Positions 9,297-18,214 of a DNA stretch of 64,000 nt are shown in pieces. Position 1 is the first letter of the stretch. The number at the start of each line of letters is the position of its first letter. This DNA is from Methylobacterium sp. DB0501 (GTDB taxonomy: Bacteria > Pseudomonadota > Alphaproteobacteria > Rhizobiales > Beijerinckiaceae), in the NCBI RefSeq assembly GCF_011043735.1, contig NZ_JAAKGV010000027.1, forward strand, positions 1 to 64,000, in the 5' to 3' direction. The notes below the pieces were generated by a model, which saw nothing but the letters and a program-made list of their open reading frames with translations, was not told the DNA's origin and did not search any database. Position numbers and translations under genes: made by a program.

Positions 9297-10381
9297 GCGC
9301 AGGTCCTTTCGTGAATGAGGCCGTTCTCGCGCAGGAGGTCGCGCCAGACGGCGGGCGAGCCGAACGCCCCGGATTTCGAGATGACGGCGGTGCCGTCCCA
9401 CAGGCCGCCGCGCATGCGCGAGCGCGGCAGGCCCGGGACGACCTGCCCGGTGACGACCAGGGATTCGGCCCCGAGCGCGAGGCACAGGGCCTTCAGGGTC
9501 TCCCCCCCGGCGACGATCAGCGTCCCGGGCGGCGGCAGGGTGTGGGCGAGGCGCCCGAAGGCGGCGGCGATGCGGGACGCCGCCTCGTCCCGGGCGGTGC
9601 CGGGGGCGAGCGCGAGGCTGACGAGGGCGACACCGTCGGCCGCCAGCCGGTCGGCGACCCGCAGGGCGGATTCGCCTTCGGCCAGCACCAGCCGGTGCTC
9701 CGGGCAGGCGGCGAGCTGGCTCTCGGTCTCCGGCCGGTCCGAGCCGAACAGGCCGAGGATCGGGCCGCGCAGGCGCCCGTCGCCGGGGGCCGGCGCGTGG
9801 CGGGCCAGCGCCCCGGCGAGGCCGCCGCTGCCGCACCACAGGACCGGCGCGTTCCGGCCGAGCGCGGCGATCCGGTCGAGGTCGTCGTCGTCCGCCGCGT
9901 CGTAGACGGCGACGCCGTCGATCAGCCCCTCCGAGACGTCCGCGCGGCGGGCCGGCACGCCGGCCGCGCGCAGGATCTCGGCGATGTTGCCCGAGACCGC
10001 CTCCCAGCCGTCACCCCTGCGGGCGAGTTGCCGGCCGTCCCGGGTGCGGCGGCCCTGGTAGGGGAAGGCGGGCGCCACCACCCCATGACGCCATCCGCCG
10101 AGACAGGCAGCGAGCTCCGCCGCCCAGGGCCCGCGCAGCAGGCTGTCGAGCTTCTTGAAGGCGAGATCGGCGCCCGCGAGCATCGGGGCCGCCCTGGCGG
10201 CGATCCGGACCGCCGCGGCCGCGTCGTGCTCGCGGGTCCCGGTATCGAGGGCGAGGCTGCCGCTCGCGGGAAGCGCGGCGCCGACCCACGCGGCTTCCAC
10301 CGGCCCGACGAGCCCGGTGAAGCCGGCCGCCGTGTCGAGGGTGCCGGTGAGGTCGTCGGCGAGGAGGCGCAGGGTCGGCAT
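9293..10381 (-). CDS. Four-carbon acid sugar kinase family protein (DUF1537)
   Basis: 362-residue ATP-dependent kinase of the DUF1537 (OtnK/DtnK) family. LRLLADDLTGTLDTA at the N-terminus is the substrate-binding domain motif with paired aspartates. FKKLDSLLRGPWAAE follows around residue 80. The C-terminal ATP-binding domain contains GTLIVAGGETLKALCLALG. Characterised members phosphorylate D-threonate, D-erythronate or related 2-oxo-tetronates at O4, and the product is taken by PdxA-like dehydrogenases. That enzyme is the next gene here, coupled by a 4-base overlap. An in-frame upstream extension is not supported because it reads through the chimeric gene. Confidence 0.87.
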
Positions 10382-10395
10382 CGGTCTCACGCCCG

Positions 10396-10896
10396 TCAGG
10401 TCGCCAGGGCCGGGGCGGGCGCGCCGCCCTCGTCGTCGTCGCCCTTGGCCTTGAGCGGAGCGATCTCGCCGACGTTGAACAGGTAGGAGGCGGCCCCCAC
10501 GAGGCCGAGGCAGCCCGCCACCGCGAGCGGGATCACGAACGAGCCCTTGGTGATGCTGACCATCACGCCGGTGAAGGTGGTGAGGGCGATGCCGGCGATG
10601 CGCCGCATCCGATCGAGGCGGACGATGACGCTCGGCCGGCCGCCGGACGGGATGGCGGCGCCGCACAGGCCCGTATTGCCGCCCTGGGGCAAGATCGCCA
10701 CGCCGGCCGCGACTAACAACCTGACAACCTCGGCGACCTCCTGGGTCGAGCCGGGCCGAACCACCGCCAGGGCGTCGCCGCGATAGCGGCCGCGCCAATC
10801 GACGGTGTAAGGCTCCTGGTCGTCAACCGGCAGGATGACGTTCGTCCGCCCGACCAGGGCGATGAGCCTGTCCGTCACTCCGCCGGGGTTCTGCAT
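10396..10896 (-). pseudogene. Chimeric ORF: FAD-oxidase N-terminus fused to MFS transporter C-terminus
   Basis: 166-residue reading frame that begins at an ATG with a strong GGAGG site (start MQNPGGVTDRLIALVGRTNV). Residues 1 to about 99 match the start of FAD_binding_4 (GlcD/D-2-hydroxyglutarate-type) dehydrogenases, including AILPQGGNTGLCGAAIPSGG. After RLDRMRRI the sequence changes to AGIALTTFTGVMVSITKGSF, which resembles the last two helices and tail of an MFS anion:cation symporter. An in-frame deletion that removed most of both genes explains this. It is first in the operon and may still be translated, but neither activity can remain. Confidence 0.78.
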
Positions 10897-10929
10897 GCCC
10901 GTTCCTCCCCTTCGGTGCCCGTACAAGGG

Positions 10930-10957
10930 CCGAATTTGTTGTAAACTTGTAATTCGG
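10930..10957. promoter_or_regulatory. Candidate GntR/FadR-type operator, site 1
   Basis: A dyad with perfect 7-base arms, ccgaatt (10930-10936) and aattcgg (10951-10957), around tgttgtaaacttgt. It lies 34 bases upstream of the operon's first start codon and between the divergent operon and its GntR gene. The core TTGTAAACTTGT recurs in variant form at site 2, and TNGTNNNACNA-like cores are usual for FadR-family regulators. Confidence 0.5.
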
Positions 10958-11012
10958 TACGGGAGAAGGACTGGGGTTGTCAAGCGAGGAGACGGGGCGC
11001 CGTAGGGCCGCC

Positions 11013-11031
11013 TGACAACATTTTACAAGCT
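11013..11031. promoter_or_regulatory. Candidate GntR/FadR-type operator, site 2
   Basis: tgacaacattttacaagct. Read on the other strand it contains CTTGTAAAATGTTGT, close to the core of site 1 (TTGTAAACTTGT). It lies 80 bases before the regulator's start and about 85 bases from site 1, which would allow autoregulation and joint control of both divergent units. Confidence 0.45.
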
Positions 11032-11110
11032 TGCGCCCGGGACCGGGATCGCGACATACTTGTTGCGAGGTGGCCGGCGATCCGGCCGCCCGGGAAGTCC
11101 AGGGGATTCC

Positions 11111-11857
11111 ATGCAATCGGCAGTTCAGGATGTCGTCGAGTCCGAGCCGGACGGGCCCGCGCGACCCTCGGGTCTCGCCGACGGCGTCTACCACGGCCTG
11201 CTCGCCGAGATCGCCGGCGGCCTCTATGCCGAGAACCAGAAGCTGCCGAGCGAGAACGACCTTGCCACACGCTATAAGGTCTCGCGCCCGGTGGTCCGGG
11301 CGGCGCTCGATCGGCTGCGGCGTGAGAACGTCATCGTGTCGCGCCAGGGCGCCGGCAGCTTCGTGCGTCAGCAGGCGCGAGCCCCGGCCCTCGGCTACGC
11401 GCCCGTGGAGAGCATCGCGGACATCCAGCGCTGCTACGAGTTCCGCCTCACCATCGAGCCGGAGGCCGCCCGCTACGCCGCGCTTCGGCGCAATGCCGCG
11501 GCGCTCGACCGCATCGGTGCCGCCCTGGACCTGATGACGACCGCGACGCGCCAGCAGCAGCACCGCGACGACGCCGACTTCGCCTTCCACCTCGCCATCG
11601 CGGAGGCTTCGAACAACCACTATTACGGCGCCTCGCTCCAGGCGCTGCAATCGCACATCGCCGTCGGCATGAAGATCCATGGCCTGGCGCTGCTCGGGCC
11701 CAATTCCGGCCTGCAAGGCGTGCTCGACGAGCACCGCGCCATCTTCGCGTCGATCCGCGACGGCGACGCCGAGGCCGCTCGCGACCGGATGCACCGCCAT
11801 ATCTGCTCGTCGCGCGACCGCCTGTTCGAGGGGCGGCTGCTGGACCTGTCGCTGTAG
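11111..11857 (+). CDS. FadR/GntR-family transcriptional regulator
   Basis: 248 residues. The winged HTH (about residues 20-80) has the GntR signature LPSENDLATRYKVSRPVVRA followed by LRRENVIVSRQGAGSFV. An all-helical FCD ligand-binding domain follows (about residues 100-235). It has the usual metal-site pattern: D and H in DDADFAFHLAIAEAS, H in EHRAIFASI and H in RMHRHI. The family senses carboxylic and sugar acids. Divergent orientation to the 2639-10896 operon, with dyads in between, makes it the likely repressor of that operon. The ATG at 11111 fits the family N-terminus; an upstream in-frame extension lacks conserved sequence. Confidence 0.9.
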   Translation: MQSAVQDVVESEPDGPARPSGLADGVYHGLLAEIAGGLYAENQKLPSENDLATRYKVSRPVVRAALDRLRRENVIVSRQGAGSFVRQQARAPALGYAPVESIADIQRCYEFRLTIEPEAARYAALRRNAAALDRIGAALDLMTTATRQQQHRDDADFAFHLAIAEASNNHYYGASLQALQSHIAVGMKIHGLALLGPNSGLQGVLDEHRAIFASIRDGDAEAARDRMHRHICSSRDRLFEGRLLDLSL

Positions 11858-12035
11858 AGGCGTGGTGAGCGACGCACCCCGCGAGGTTGACCATCAGGAA
11901 CGTGTGTTGGGTGGCCAAACGTCGTTGGGATGCGGCGCGTTGGGCGATTGAAGCCTATGCATGGCAGTTCGCGGGCGGTGCCACCGTGCCGCCCGGAGGG
12001 CCCGCAGATGCTCGCCATCCGTCCCCAAGGCCCGC

Positions 12036-12146
12036 ACAACCTCAGCCGTGCGCGCCGAGATCGCCCGCTCGCACGAGCGCTCCGGCGTGCTGGCTAAGCG
12101 CTACGGTGTCTCCACCGAGACCATCCGCAAAGGGCGCAAGCGCGGT
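12036..12146 (+). pseudogene. Transposase HTH fragment (IS481-like)
   Basis: About 37 codons encode an HTH stretch including AVRAEIARSHERSGVLAKRY and GVSTETIRKGRKRG. This resembles the N-terminal HTH of IS481-type transposases (pattern AVR..I..S.ES...LA.RYGI...TV.KWRKR). The frame then enters unrelated sequence, and no catalytic domain follows. It is a scrap in a 720-base stretch (11858-12578) with no intact gene. Confidence 0.55.
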
Positions 12147-12500
12147 CGATGCGCTGTCGATTGTAGTATCCCTCGATGTAGGCGTACGTCCTTTGGGCAT
12201 CTCCGCGAAGATGCCGTTCGCGTTTTTGCACGTCGCGCTCCATGCCCGTCCGGTCGAGCTCACGGCGCCGGCGGGCGATCTCGGCCGCCTGGTCGGACGG
12301 CGAGGCGACCGGGCTCGCAGGAGCGGAGCCCGGCAAGCCTGCGGGTCGCGTTGGCGGGGAGCCCTCCATCGGCACGGTTCGCTACTGGCGCAGCATGGAG
12401 GGCTGGATGCCGAGTTCGGCGGCGACCGGCCGCTGCTCTCAAGCAGGGCCACCGCCTCGCGTTTGAACTCGGGGGTGAACCCGCGTCGTGTCCTTGCCAT
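12136..12500 (-). pseudogene. IS3-family remnant: orfA start fused to orfB tail
   Basis: The minus strand starts MARTRRGFTPEFKREAVALL, a typical OrfA N-terminus. After a frameshift it continues in another frame with a zipper-like DQAAEIARRRRELDRTGMER. It ends with YAYIEGYYNRQRIDRA, which is the usual C-terminal end of OrfB (YIE.FYN..R.H). The whole catalytic core is missing, so an internal deletion has joined the two ends. Confidence 0.65.
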
Positions 12501-12578
12501 CGAACACCTTCCCGGCCCGAGCCGAGTGTATCAGAGGTGCCCTCGAAACCGAGGGAGGACCACTGTTCGACTCCCGGA

Positions 12579-13355
12579 TCATCGGACGTTCCGATCCACG
12601 GTGAGCCGATAGCGGAACGTGTCGCCTCGATAGACGAGGTACTCGAAGTCGATCGGCGTGCCCTCTGCGTCGTGGGTAAGGCGCTCGATGCGTAGCACCG
12701 GCGCATTGAGGGCGATGCCGAGGAGGGGGGCGACCTCGCCCGAGGCGAGAGCCGCCTCCACCGTGAGATCGGCGCGTCCGAGACGGCGGCCCAGGTCGTT
12801 CTCCAGGATGGTGAAGATGTCCCGGCGCGCCAGATCCGCGCTCGCGAGGCGTGCGCCGATCAAGGGGGGCAGGTACGTCACCTCGTAGGAGATCGGTGCG
12901 CGGTCGAGGTGGCGGACGCGGCGGATCTCGGTGACCGCGGCGCCCCGCTTCAGCCGCAGCCGCTCCGCGACCTCGCGGGAGGCAGGAATCTCTCCGAAGC
13001 CGACGACGTCGTTCCAGACCTCGTGGCCCGCTGCGCCCATGGCCTCGGCGAAGCCCTCCAGCCGCGACAGAGTCTGCGCGGCCTTCGGCAAGGACACGAA
13101 AGAGCCCTTGCCTTGAAGGGCGAAGATCATCCCGTCGGCGGCGAGCGCGCCGAGCGCCTGGCGCACGGTGATGCGGCTCACCCCGAAGCGCCGCATCAGT
13201 TCGGCCTCGGACGGAAGCCGGTCGTGAGGCTTGAGGAGACCCGAAGCGATCTCCCGCATCAGGGTCTCGCGGATCGCGGCGTGCAGCGCCATCGGTGCGC
13301 GGGTGGGCACACTGCCAGCAGCTTCATCACACTGCTCTGTATTTGAACTTGTCAT
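12579..13355 (-). CDS. HutC-type GntR regulator with UTRA domain
   Basis: 258 residues. N-terminal winged HTH at about 20-90 (LPSEAELMRRFGVSRITVRQ, then ALAADGMIFALQGKGSFVS). A UTRA effector domain follows from about residue 110 (ISYEVTYLPPLIGARL; IDFEYLVYRGDTFRYRLTVD). HutC-type repressors bind small metabolites such as urocanate, sugars or amines. It is divergent from the ABC importer with only 85 bases between starts, so it probably controls 13441-18214. The first ATG follows tgtcatgtcatg; an in-frame ATG lies nearby, so the start is uncertain by a few codons. Confidence 0.88.
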   Translation of the reverse strand: MTSSNTEQCDEAAGSVPTRAPMALHAAIRETLMREIASGLLKPHDRLPSEAELMRRFGVSRITVRQALGALAADGMIFALQGKGSFVSLPKAAQTLSRLEGFAEAMGAAGHEVWNDVVGFGEIPASREVAERLRLKRGAAVTEIRRVRHLDRAPISYEVTYLPPLIGARLASADLARRDIFTILENDLGRRLGRADLTVEAALASGEVAPLLGIALNAPVLRIERLTHDAEGTPIDFEYLVYRGDTFRYRLTVDRNVR

Positions 13356-13440
13356 GTCATGTTATACCTGGCTATTCCCGATCTAGCGTGAGCAATGCGG
13401 CGTGGCAACGGCCCGTCGCCCAAATGGCGGAAGCGCGAGC

Positions 13441-14271
13441 ATGACTGTCAGCTCAAGAGATGCGTCGGTGCCAGAGGCCAACAAGGCCGCTCGTTCTTCC
13501 TTGCCTGCGCTCGCGGCGCCGGCGTGGCTCGGTCCGGGTTTGCGGGCCGGGCTCGCGATCCTCGGCTTCGCCGGCCTCTGGACGCTGGTGACGGTCTCCG
13601 GCCTCGTCAACCGCGAGCTGTTTCCCTCGCCGGCGATGGTCTGGGCGGCCGCCGTCGAGCTGGGGGAGGAGGGGGCACTCGGCTCCGATCTCGCCGCCTC
13701 CCTCGGCCGGGCGGCGATCGGGTTCGCTCTCGGCTCGGCCGCGGGCGTCATGGTCGGCCTCCTCACCGCCCGCACGCGGTTGTTCTCCGCGGCGCTGACG
13801 CCGCTCCTCACTCTGCTGCGGCCGATCCCGGCGATCGCGCTGGTGCCGCTCGCCATCGTCTGGTTCGGCGTCGGCGAGGGCTCGAAATACTTCGTCATCG
13901 CCTACACGGTGTTCCTGGCGGTCTGGCTCAACACCCATCACGGCGCGGCCGGCATCGCCGGCACCTACATCCGCGCCTCGCGCTCGCTCGGCGCCGGCAC
14001 GCGGCGCGAGTTCTTCGAGGTGGTGCTGCCGGCCGCCGCCCCGCACATCGTGGCGGGCCTGCGCATGGGCGCGGCGCTCGCCTTCCTCAGCCTGGTCGCC
14101 GCCGAGCTGTCGGGCGCGTCGAGCGGCATCGGCTACCGCATCCAGGAGTCGCGCCAGTTCTTCCGCACGGACCGCCTGTTCGTGGGCCTGATCGAACTCG
14201 GCGCCCTGGGGGCGCTCCTCGACGTCCTGTTCGTGGCGGTGTCCCGCCGCGTGATCCACTGGGAGCACTGA
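13441..14271 (+). CDS. ABC transporter permease (SsuC/TauC/ThiX type)
   Basis: About 276-residue inner-membrane subunit with six predicted membrane segments. The start at 13441 is chosen over an in-frame one at 13402 because the added residues are not hydrophobic or conserved; a GGAAG precedes it. The cytoplasmic EAA-like loop is visible as GTYIRASRSLGAGTRREFFEVVLPAA in shorter form around residue 180, which contacts the ATPase. The family imports sulfonates, nitrate or pyrimidine precursors. It is followed by its ATPase 3 bases later and by a binding protein, giving a complete importer. Confidence 0.88.
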   Translation: MTVSSRDASVPEANKAARSSLPALAAPAWLGPGLRAGLAILGFAGLWTLVTVSGLVNRELFPSPAMVWAAAVELGEEGALGSDLAASLGRAAIGFALGSAAGVMVGLLTARTRLFSAALTPLLTLLRPIPAIALVPLAIVWFGVGEGSKYFVIAYTVFLAVWLNTHHGAAGIAGTYIRASRSLGAGTRREFFEVVLPAAAPHIVAGLRMGAALAFLSLVAAELSGASSGIGYRIQESRQFFRTDRLFVGLIELGALGALLDVLFVAVSRRVIHWEH

Positions 14272-14273
14272 CG

Positions 14274-15059
14274 ATGGCTGCCTCCCCCGCTCCCGTTCCG
14301 AGCGGCCGCGTCCGCGTCGACGGCGTCGCGATCCGCTTTCCGAGCAGCGGCGGCCGCCAGGTCGACGCGCTCGCGCCCACCGGCCTCGTGCTGGAGCCCG
14401 GCTCGTTCACGGCGCTGATCGGCCCGTCCGGCTGCGGCAAGTCCACCTTGCTGAATGCGGTCGCCGGCTTCGTGCCGGTCTCCTCCGGCCGCATCGACGT
14501 CGACGGCAAGGCGGTCTCGGGGCCCGACCCGGAGGTCGGGGTCGTGTTCCAGCAATATGCGCTGTTTCCCTGGCTCACCGCCGCCCAGAACGTCGGCTTC
14601 GCGCTCAAGCGCTTCGGCCTGGCCAATGCGGAGCGGCGCAGTCGGGCGCTGGCCCACCTCGCCGAGGTCGGGCTCGAGGGCCGCGGCGACCTGTATCCCG
14701 GCCAGCTCTCGGGCGGCATGAAGCAGCGCGTGGCGCTCGCCCGGACCCTGGCCTCGCGGCCCAAGGTGCTGCTGATGGACGAGCCCTTCGGGGCCCTCGA
14801 CGCCCAGACCCGCGTCTCGATGCACGAGCTCCTGCTCGGCGTCTGGGAGGCGCACCGCACGACCGTGCTGTTCGTCACGCACGACGTCGACGAGGCCCTG
14901 GTGCTCTCCGACCGCATCCACGTGATGTCGGCCGGCCCCGGCCGCATCGTCGAGACCCTCGACATCGAAAGCCCGCGCCCGCGCCGGGTCGACGACGTCG
15001 ACGCGACCTACCTCGAGAACCGCAACCGCATCATGCGCCGCCTGCGCCACGCGCGCTGA
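14274..15059 (+). CDS. ABC transporter ATP-binding protein (SsuB/TauB type)
   Basis: 261-residue ATPase. Walker A GPSGCGKST near residue 48, Q-loop in VVFQQYALFPWLT, signature LSGGMKQRVALARTL, Walker B VLLMDEPFGALD and the switch His in VTHDVDEALVLSDR are all present. It begins 2 bases after the permease stop. PFGALDAQTR is typical of the nitrate/sulfonate/taurine group. It energises the 13441-16065 importer. Confidence 0.92.
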   Translation: MAASPAPVPSGRVRVDGVAIRFPSSGGRQVDALAPTGLVLEPGSFTALIGPSGCGKSTLLNAVAGFVPVSSGRIDVDGKAVSGPDPEVGVVFQQYALFPWLTAAQNVGFALKRFGLANAERRSRALAHLAEVGLEGRGDLYPGQLSGGMKQRVALARTLASRPKVLLMDEPFGALDAQTRVSMHELLLGVWEAHRTTVLFVTHDVDEALVLSDRIHVMSAGPGRIVETLDIESPRPRRVDDVDATYLENRNRIMRRLRHAR

Positions 15060-15096
15060 CCGCCCGCTCCCGATCCCAGAGCCGAGAGACGTTCCG

Positions 15097-16065
15097 ATGC
15101 TCCACACACTGCGCGTGCTCCTGCTGGGGCTCCCGCTCGTCCTCGCCGCCCCCGCCTTCGCCCAGAAGGTCGTCACCGTCGGCTGGGGCTCCTACGCCAT
15201 GGACGCGCCGCAATTCCTGGTCGCGTCGGAGAAGGGGTACTTCAAGGAGGCTGGGATCGAGCCGAAGTTCATCCCGTTTCAATCAGGCCGCGAGGGCTTC
15301 GAGGCGCTGATCGGCGGCCAGCTCGACGTCAACGTCATGGCGGAGTTTCCTGCCGTCGTCGGCACGATGCGCAAGCAGCCCTTCTCGGTTCTGGCCGTGC
15401 TCTCGCGCTACGCGGCGAACCGGTTGATCACCACGCCTGCCAGCGGCGCGAGCGACCTTGCCGGCCTGTCGGGCAAGACGATCGGCCTGCCCCTCGGCAC
15501 CAACGTCCAGTTCATGGTCGACGAGGACCTGAAACGCGCCGGCGTCAAGGCACAGATCGTCAACCTGACCCCGCCCGACCTGCCACCGGCGCTCCTGCGC
15601 GGCGACGTCGACGCGATCGCGACCTTCCCGAATGCGTTCGGAGGCGCGCGGCGCATCCTCGGCGAGCGCTACCGTGAGCTGCCGGTCTCCCCCTATGCGA
15701 CGACCTTCGTGGTCGCGGCCTCGCGCGAGTTCCTGGCCAAGGACGCGGCCGTGGCGACCAAGCTCCTCGGGGCCCTGACCCGCGCCGACGCCTTCATGAG
15801 CAGCGACCCGGCAGGGGCGCAGGACATCGTTGCCAAGACCGCCGGCAAGACGCTGACCCTCGAAGCGATCCGGGCCGGATGGGGCCATTACCACTATGAT
15901 GTCGCCCTCGACGGCGGCCTGCTCGACCTCATGGCCCGCGAGGGCGCATGGATCCGGGAGCGGGGCATCGTGAGAGATGCGGACCCGAGTGCCGCCTTGT
16001 TCCGGTCGAGCGTGGCCGATGCCCCGCTCAAGGGCGTTGCGCCCGCGAAGGTGACCCTGCCGTGA
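15097..16065 (+). CDS. NMT1/SsuA-type substrate-binding protein
   Basis: 322-residue periplasmic binding protein with a clear Sec signal peptide (MLHTLRVLLLGLPLVLAAPA, cleavage after AFA). The mature part is a two-lobed type II fold with the family pattern GYFKEAGIEPKF near residue 48, GQLDVNVMAEFP and GLSGKTIGLPLGTNVQF. The family includes binding proteins for aliphatic sulfonates, nitrate, taurine and hydroxymethylpyrimidine. The ligand cannot be read from the sequence. The downstream amidohydrolase suggests a nitrogenous compound. Confidence 0.88.
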   Translation: MLHTLRVLLLGLPLVLAAPAFAQKVVTVGWGSYAMDAPQFLVASEKGYFKEAGIEPKFIPFQSGREGFEALIGGQLDVNVMAEFPAVVGTMRKQPFSVLAVLSRYAANRLITTPASGASDLAGLSGKTIGLPLGTNVQFMVDEDLKRAGVKAQIVNLTPPDLPPALLRGDVDAIATFPNAFGGARRILGERYRELPVSPYATTFVVAASREFLAKDAAVATKLLGALTRADAFMSSDPAGAQDIVAKTAGKTLTLEAIRAGWGHYHYDVALDGGLLDLMAREGAWIRERGIVRDADPSAALFRSSVADAPLKGVAPAKVTLP

Positions 16066-17513
16066 CCGGCCTCGCTGCCGACCGCGGGCCGCACCCCATG
16101 ACGCAAGGCGGCTCCTTTCAGCCGGACGCCTTCGCGGGTCCCGGTTTCGTCCTCGAACCCGAGCAGATCCTGCTGCCGGAGGGGCCGGCGCGGGATCGTG
16201 CCATCGTGGTGGAGGCGGGACGGATCGCCGATCTCGGGCCGGCGGCAGCGGTGGCGGGGCGGCGCCCCGATCTCCCGCGGATCGCGCTGCCGAATCGACT
16301 GGTGATGCCGGGCCTGATCGACATCCACCACCACCTCACCCAGAGTTTCGGCAAGGCGCTGGCCTTCGGCGAACCCTCGGAGATCTTTCGGCGAATCTGG
16401 GTGCCGCTCGAGAGCAGCCTCGACGACGAGATTGTTCATGCCTCGGCGAAGCTCGCGGCGCTCGAGGCCTTGCGGGGCGGCTTCACCACCGTCGTCGATG
16501 CCGGCACCCGGGCCGCGGGTGACGTCGGAGCCATCGCGCGCGCCACCGAGGCGGCGGGCTTGCGCTGCGTGCTGGGCTTCATCTGCAACGACCTCGGCGG
16601 CGGCAAGGCCGGCGATCCGGACGCGATCCTCGCTGCCGCCGACGCTCACCTGGCCCGCTTCCCATCCGGCGGCCTGGTCCACCCCTCGCTGGCGGTCTCG
16701 ATCCCCGAGGTCGCGAGCGACCGCATGCTCGCCGCCGTGGCGGCACGCTGCCGCGAGGCCGGTGCGATCTTCCAGACCCACGCCAACGAGCATCTCGTCG
16801 CCGTCGAGCGGTCGCTCGTCGCCCGCGGCGAGCGGCCGATCGAGCACCTGGCCTCCGTCGGCGCGCTCGGGCCGGCGACGCTGCTCGCCCATGCCACGCT
16901 GGTCACGCCCTCGGAACTCGCCCGCATCGCCGACAGCGGCGCGGCCGTAGCCTACAACCCCGTCGCCACGGTCTGGAAGGGCAACGCCGCGGCGCCGGCG
17001 CTCGACATGATCGCCCGCGGCATCCCGGTCGGACTCGGCACCGATGGCACCCGCAGCGACGGCTTCCGCCTTCTCGACGCGGCCGAGACCGTCCAGCGCC
17101 TCGCCTTCGGGCTGGCCACCGGCGATTCCTCCTGCGGCGGCGGCTGGACCTGGCTCGAGGCCGGCACCTCCGGTGGTGCCCGGGCGGCCGGGCTCGGGGG
17201 CGTCACGGGGACGATCGCCCCCGGGCTCGCGGCGGACCTTCTCGTCGTCGACCTCGCGGTCCCGGAGATGCGCCCATCCTGGGACCTGCCCTGGGAACTG
17301 ATTCGGCTGGGCAACCGCGACCAGATCGAGGCGGTGCTCGTCGCCGGCCGTCTCAGGCTCTGGCGCGGCTGGCCCGTCGATTGGGACGCCCGCAGGCTGA
17401 TGGCGCAGGTCGCGGCGCGGGCCGAGGCCGCCGTCGCCGCAGCGCCGATCCAGCGGGTCCACCCGGTCTCGACCCGCCACCGCGTCGGGCGCGCAGGACC
17501 GCGCCGTCCATGA
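16062..17513 (+). CDS. Amidohydrolase-superfamily deaminase/hydrolase
   Basis: About 483 residues with a metal-dependent (beta/alpha)8 fold of the TrzA/AtzA/cytosine-deaminase group. Metal ligands are visible in order: DIHHHL (strand 1), QTHANEH, LLAHATLV and the aspartate of GLGTDGTRS. The GTG at 16062 overlaps the binding-protein stop and has AAGGTGA upstream; the ATG at 16098 is the alternative but lacks a ribosome site. Neighbours imply that it deaminates or hydrolyses the compound brought in by the 13441-16065 importer. No signal peptide, so it acts in the cytoplasm. Confidence 0.87.
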   Translation: MTGLAADRGPHPMTQGGSFQPDAFAGPGFVLEPEQILLPEGPARDRAIVVEAGRIADLGPAAAVAGRRPDLPRIALPNRLVMPGLIDIHHHLTQSFGKALAFGEPSEIFRRIWVPLESSLDDEIVHASAKLAALEALRGGFTTVVDAGTRAAGDVGAIARATEAAGLRCVLGFICNDLGGGKAGDPDAILAAADAHLARFPSGGLVHPSLAVSIPEVASDRMLAAVAARCREAGAIFQTHANEHLVAVERSLVARGERPIEHLASVGALGPATLLAHATLVTPSELARIADSGAAVAYNPVATVWKGNAAAPALDMIARGIPVGLGTDGTRSDGFRLLDAAETVQRLAFGLATGDSSCGGGWTWLEAGTSGGARAAGLGGVTGTIAPGLAADLLVVDLAVPEMRPSWDLPWELIRLGNRDQIEAVLVAGRLRLWRGWPVDWDARRLMAQVAARAEAAVAAAPIQRVHPVSTRHRVGRAGPRRP

Positions 17514-18214
17514 CGCCCACCGTCTTCGCCGCGCTCGCGGCCGCGGTTGCGGTCGGCGGCTTCGTCCAGGGCGCGATCGGCTTCGGCTTCGCGCTGATCG
17601 TCGCCCCGGTCGCGATCGCGCTCGCCCCGGACCTGATCCCGACGACCGTGCTGCTGCTGATGATCCCGCTGAGCCTCTACGTCATCATGAGAGAGCGCGG
17701 CGCCATCGACCTCGCGGGAGCAGGCTGGGTGACGCTCGGCCGCGTCGTCGGCACAGGCATGGGCTTGGCGGTTCTGGTCCTGCTGTCGCCGGAACGCCTG
17801 CGGGTGCTGGTCGGGCTCTCGACCCTCGCGGCGGCGCTGGTGTCCCTGCTCGCGCCGCCCTTCCTGCCCGGCTGGCGCGCCTGCACGGCCGCGGGCGCCG
17901 TGACCGGCGTGACCGAGACGGCGACGGGCATCGGCGGTCCCCCGCTCGCCCTCGTCTTCCAGCACGCCTCCGGCCCCGTCCTTCGCACCACCGTCGCGCT
18001 GTGCTTCCTCCTCGGCCAAACCCTGTCGATCGCCACCCTGGCCCTCGTCGGCCGGATCACGGCGGCACAGCTCTTGGGCGCCGTGCTGCTCGCGCTGCCC
18101 TTGTCGGGCGGCGCCTATCTGAGCCGCTTCGCCCATGGTGCGCTCGACGCGCGGACGCTGCGGCGCGCGGTGCTCGGCTTCGCGATCGTGTCGGGCCTCT
18201 GGCTCGTGCTGTGA
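17510..18214 (+). CDS. TSUP (TauE/SafE) family membrane permease
   Basis: 234-residue integral membrane protein with about eight hydrophobic segments. The N-terminal GGFVQGAIGFGFALIVAPV and the repeated half TGVTETATGIGGPPLALVF are the paired signature motifs of the sulfite exporter TauE/SafE family. The ATG overlaps the amidohydrolase stop (ATGA), so it belongs to the operon. Family members export sulfite, sulfoacetate or other small anions. Here it may remove a product of the amidohydrolase pathway; this is inference. Confidence 0.88.
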   Translation: MTPTVFAALAAAVAVGGFVQGAIGFGFALIVAPVAIALAPDLIPTTVLLLMIPLSLYVIMRERGAIDLAGAGWVTLGRVVGTGMGLAVLVLLSPERLRVLVGLSTLAAALVSLLAPPFLPGWRACTAAGAVTGVTETATGIGGPPLALVFQHASGPVLRTTVALCFLLGQTLSIATLALVGRITAAQLLGAVLLALPLSGGAYLSRFAHGALDARTLRRAVLGFAIVSGLWLVL

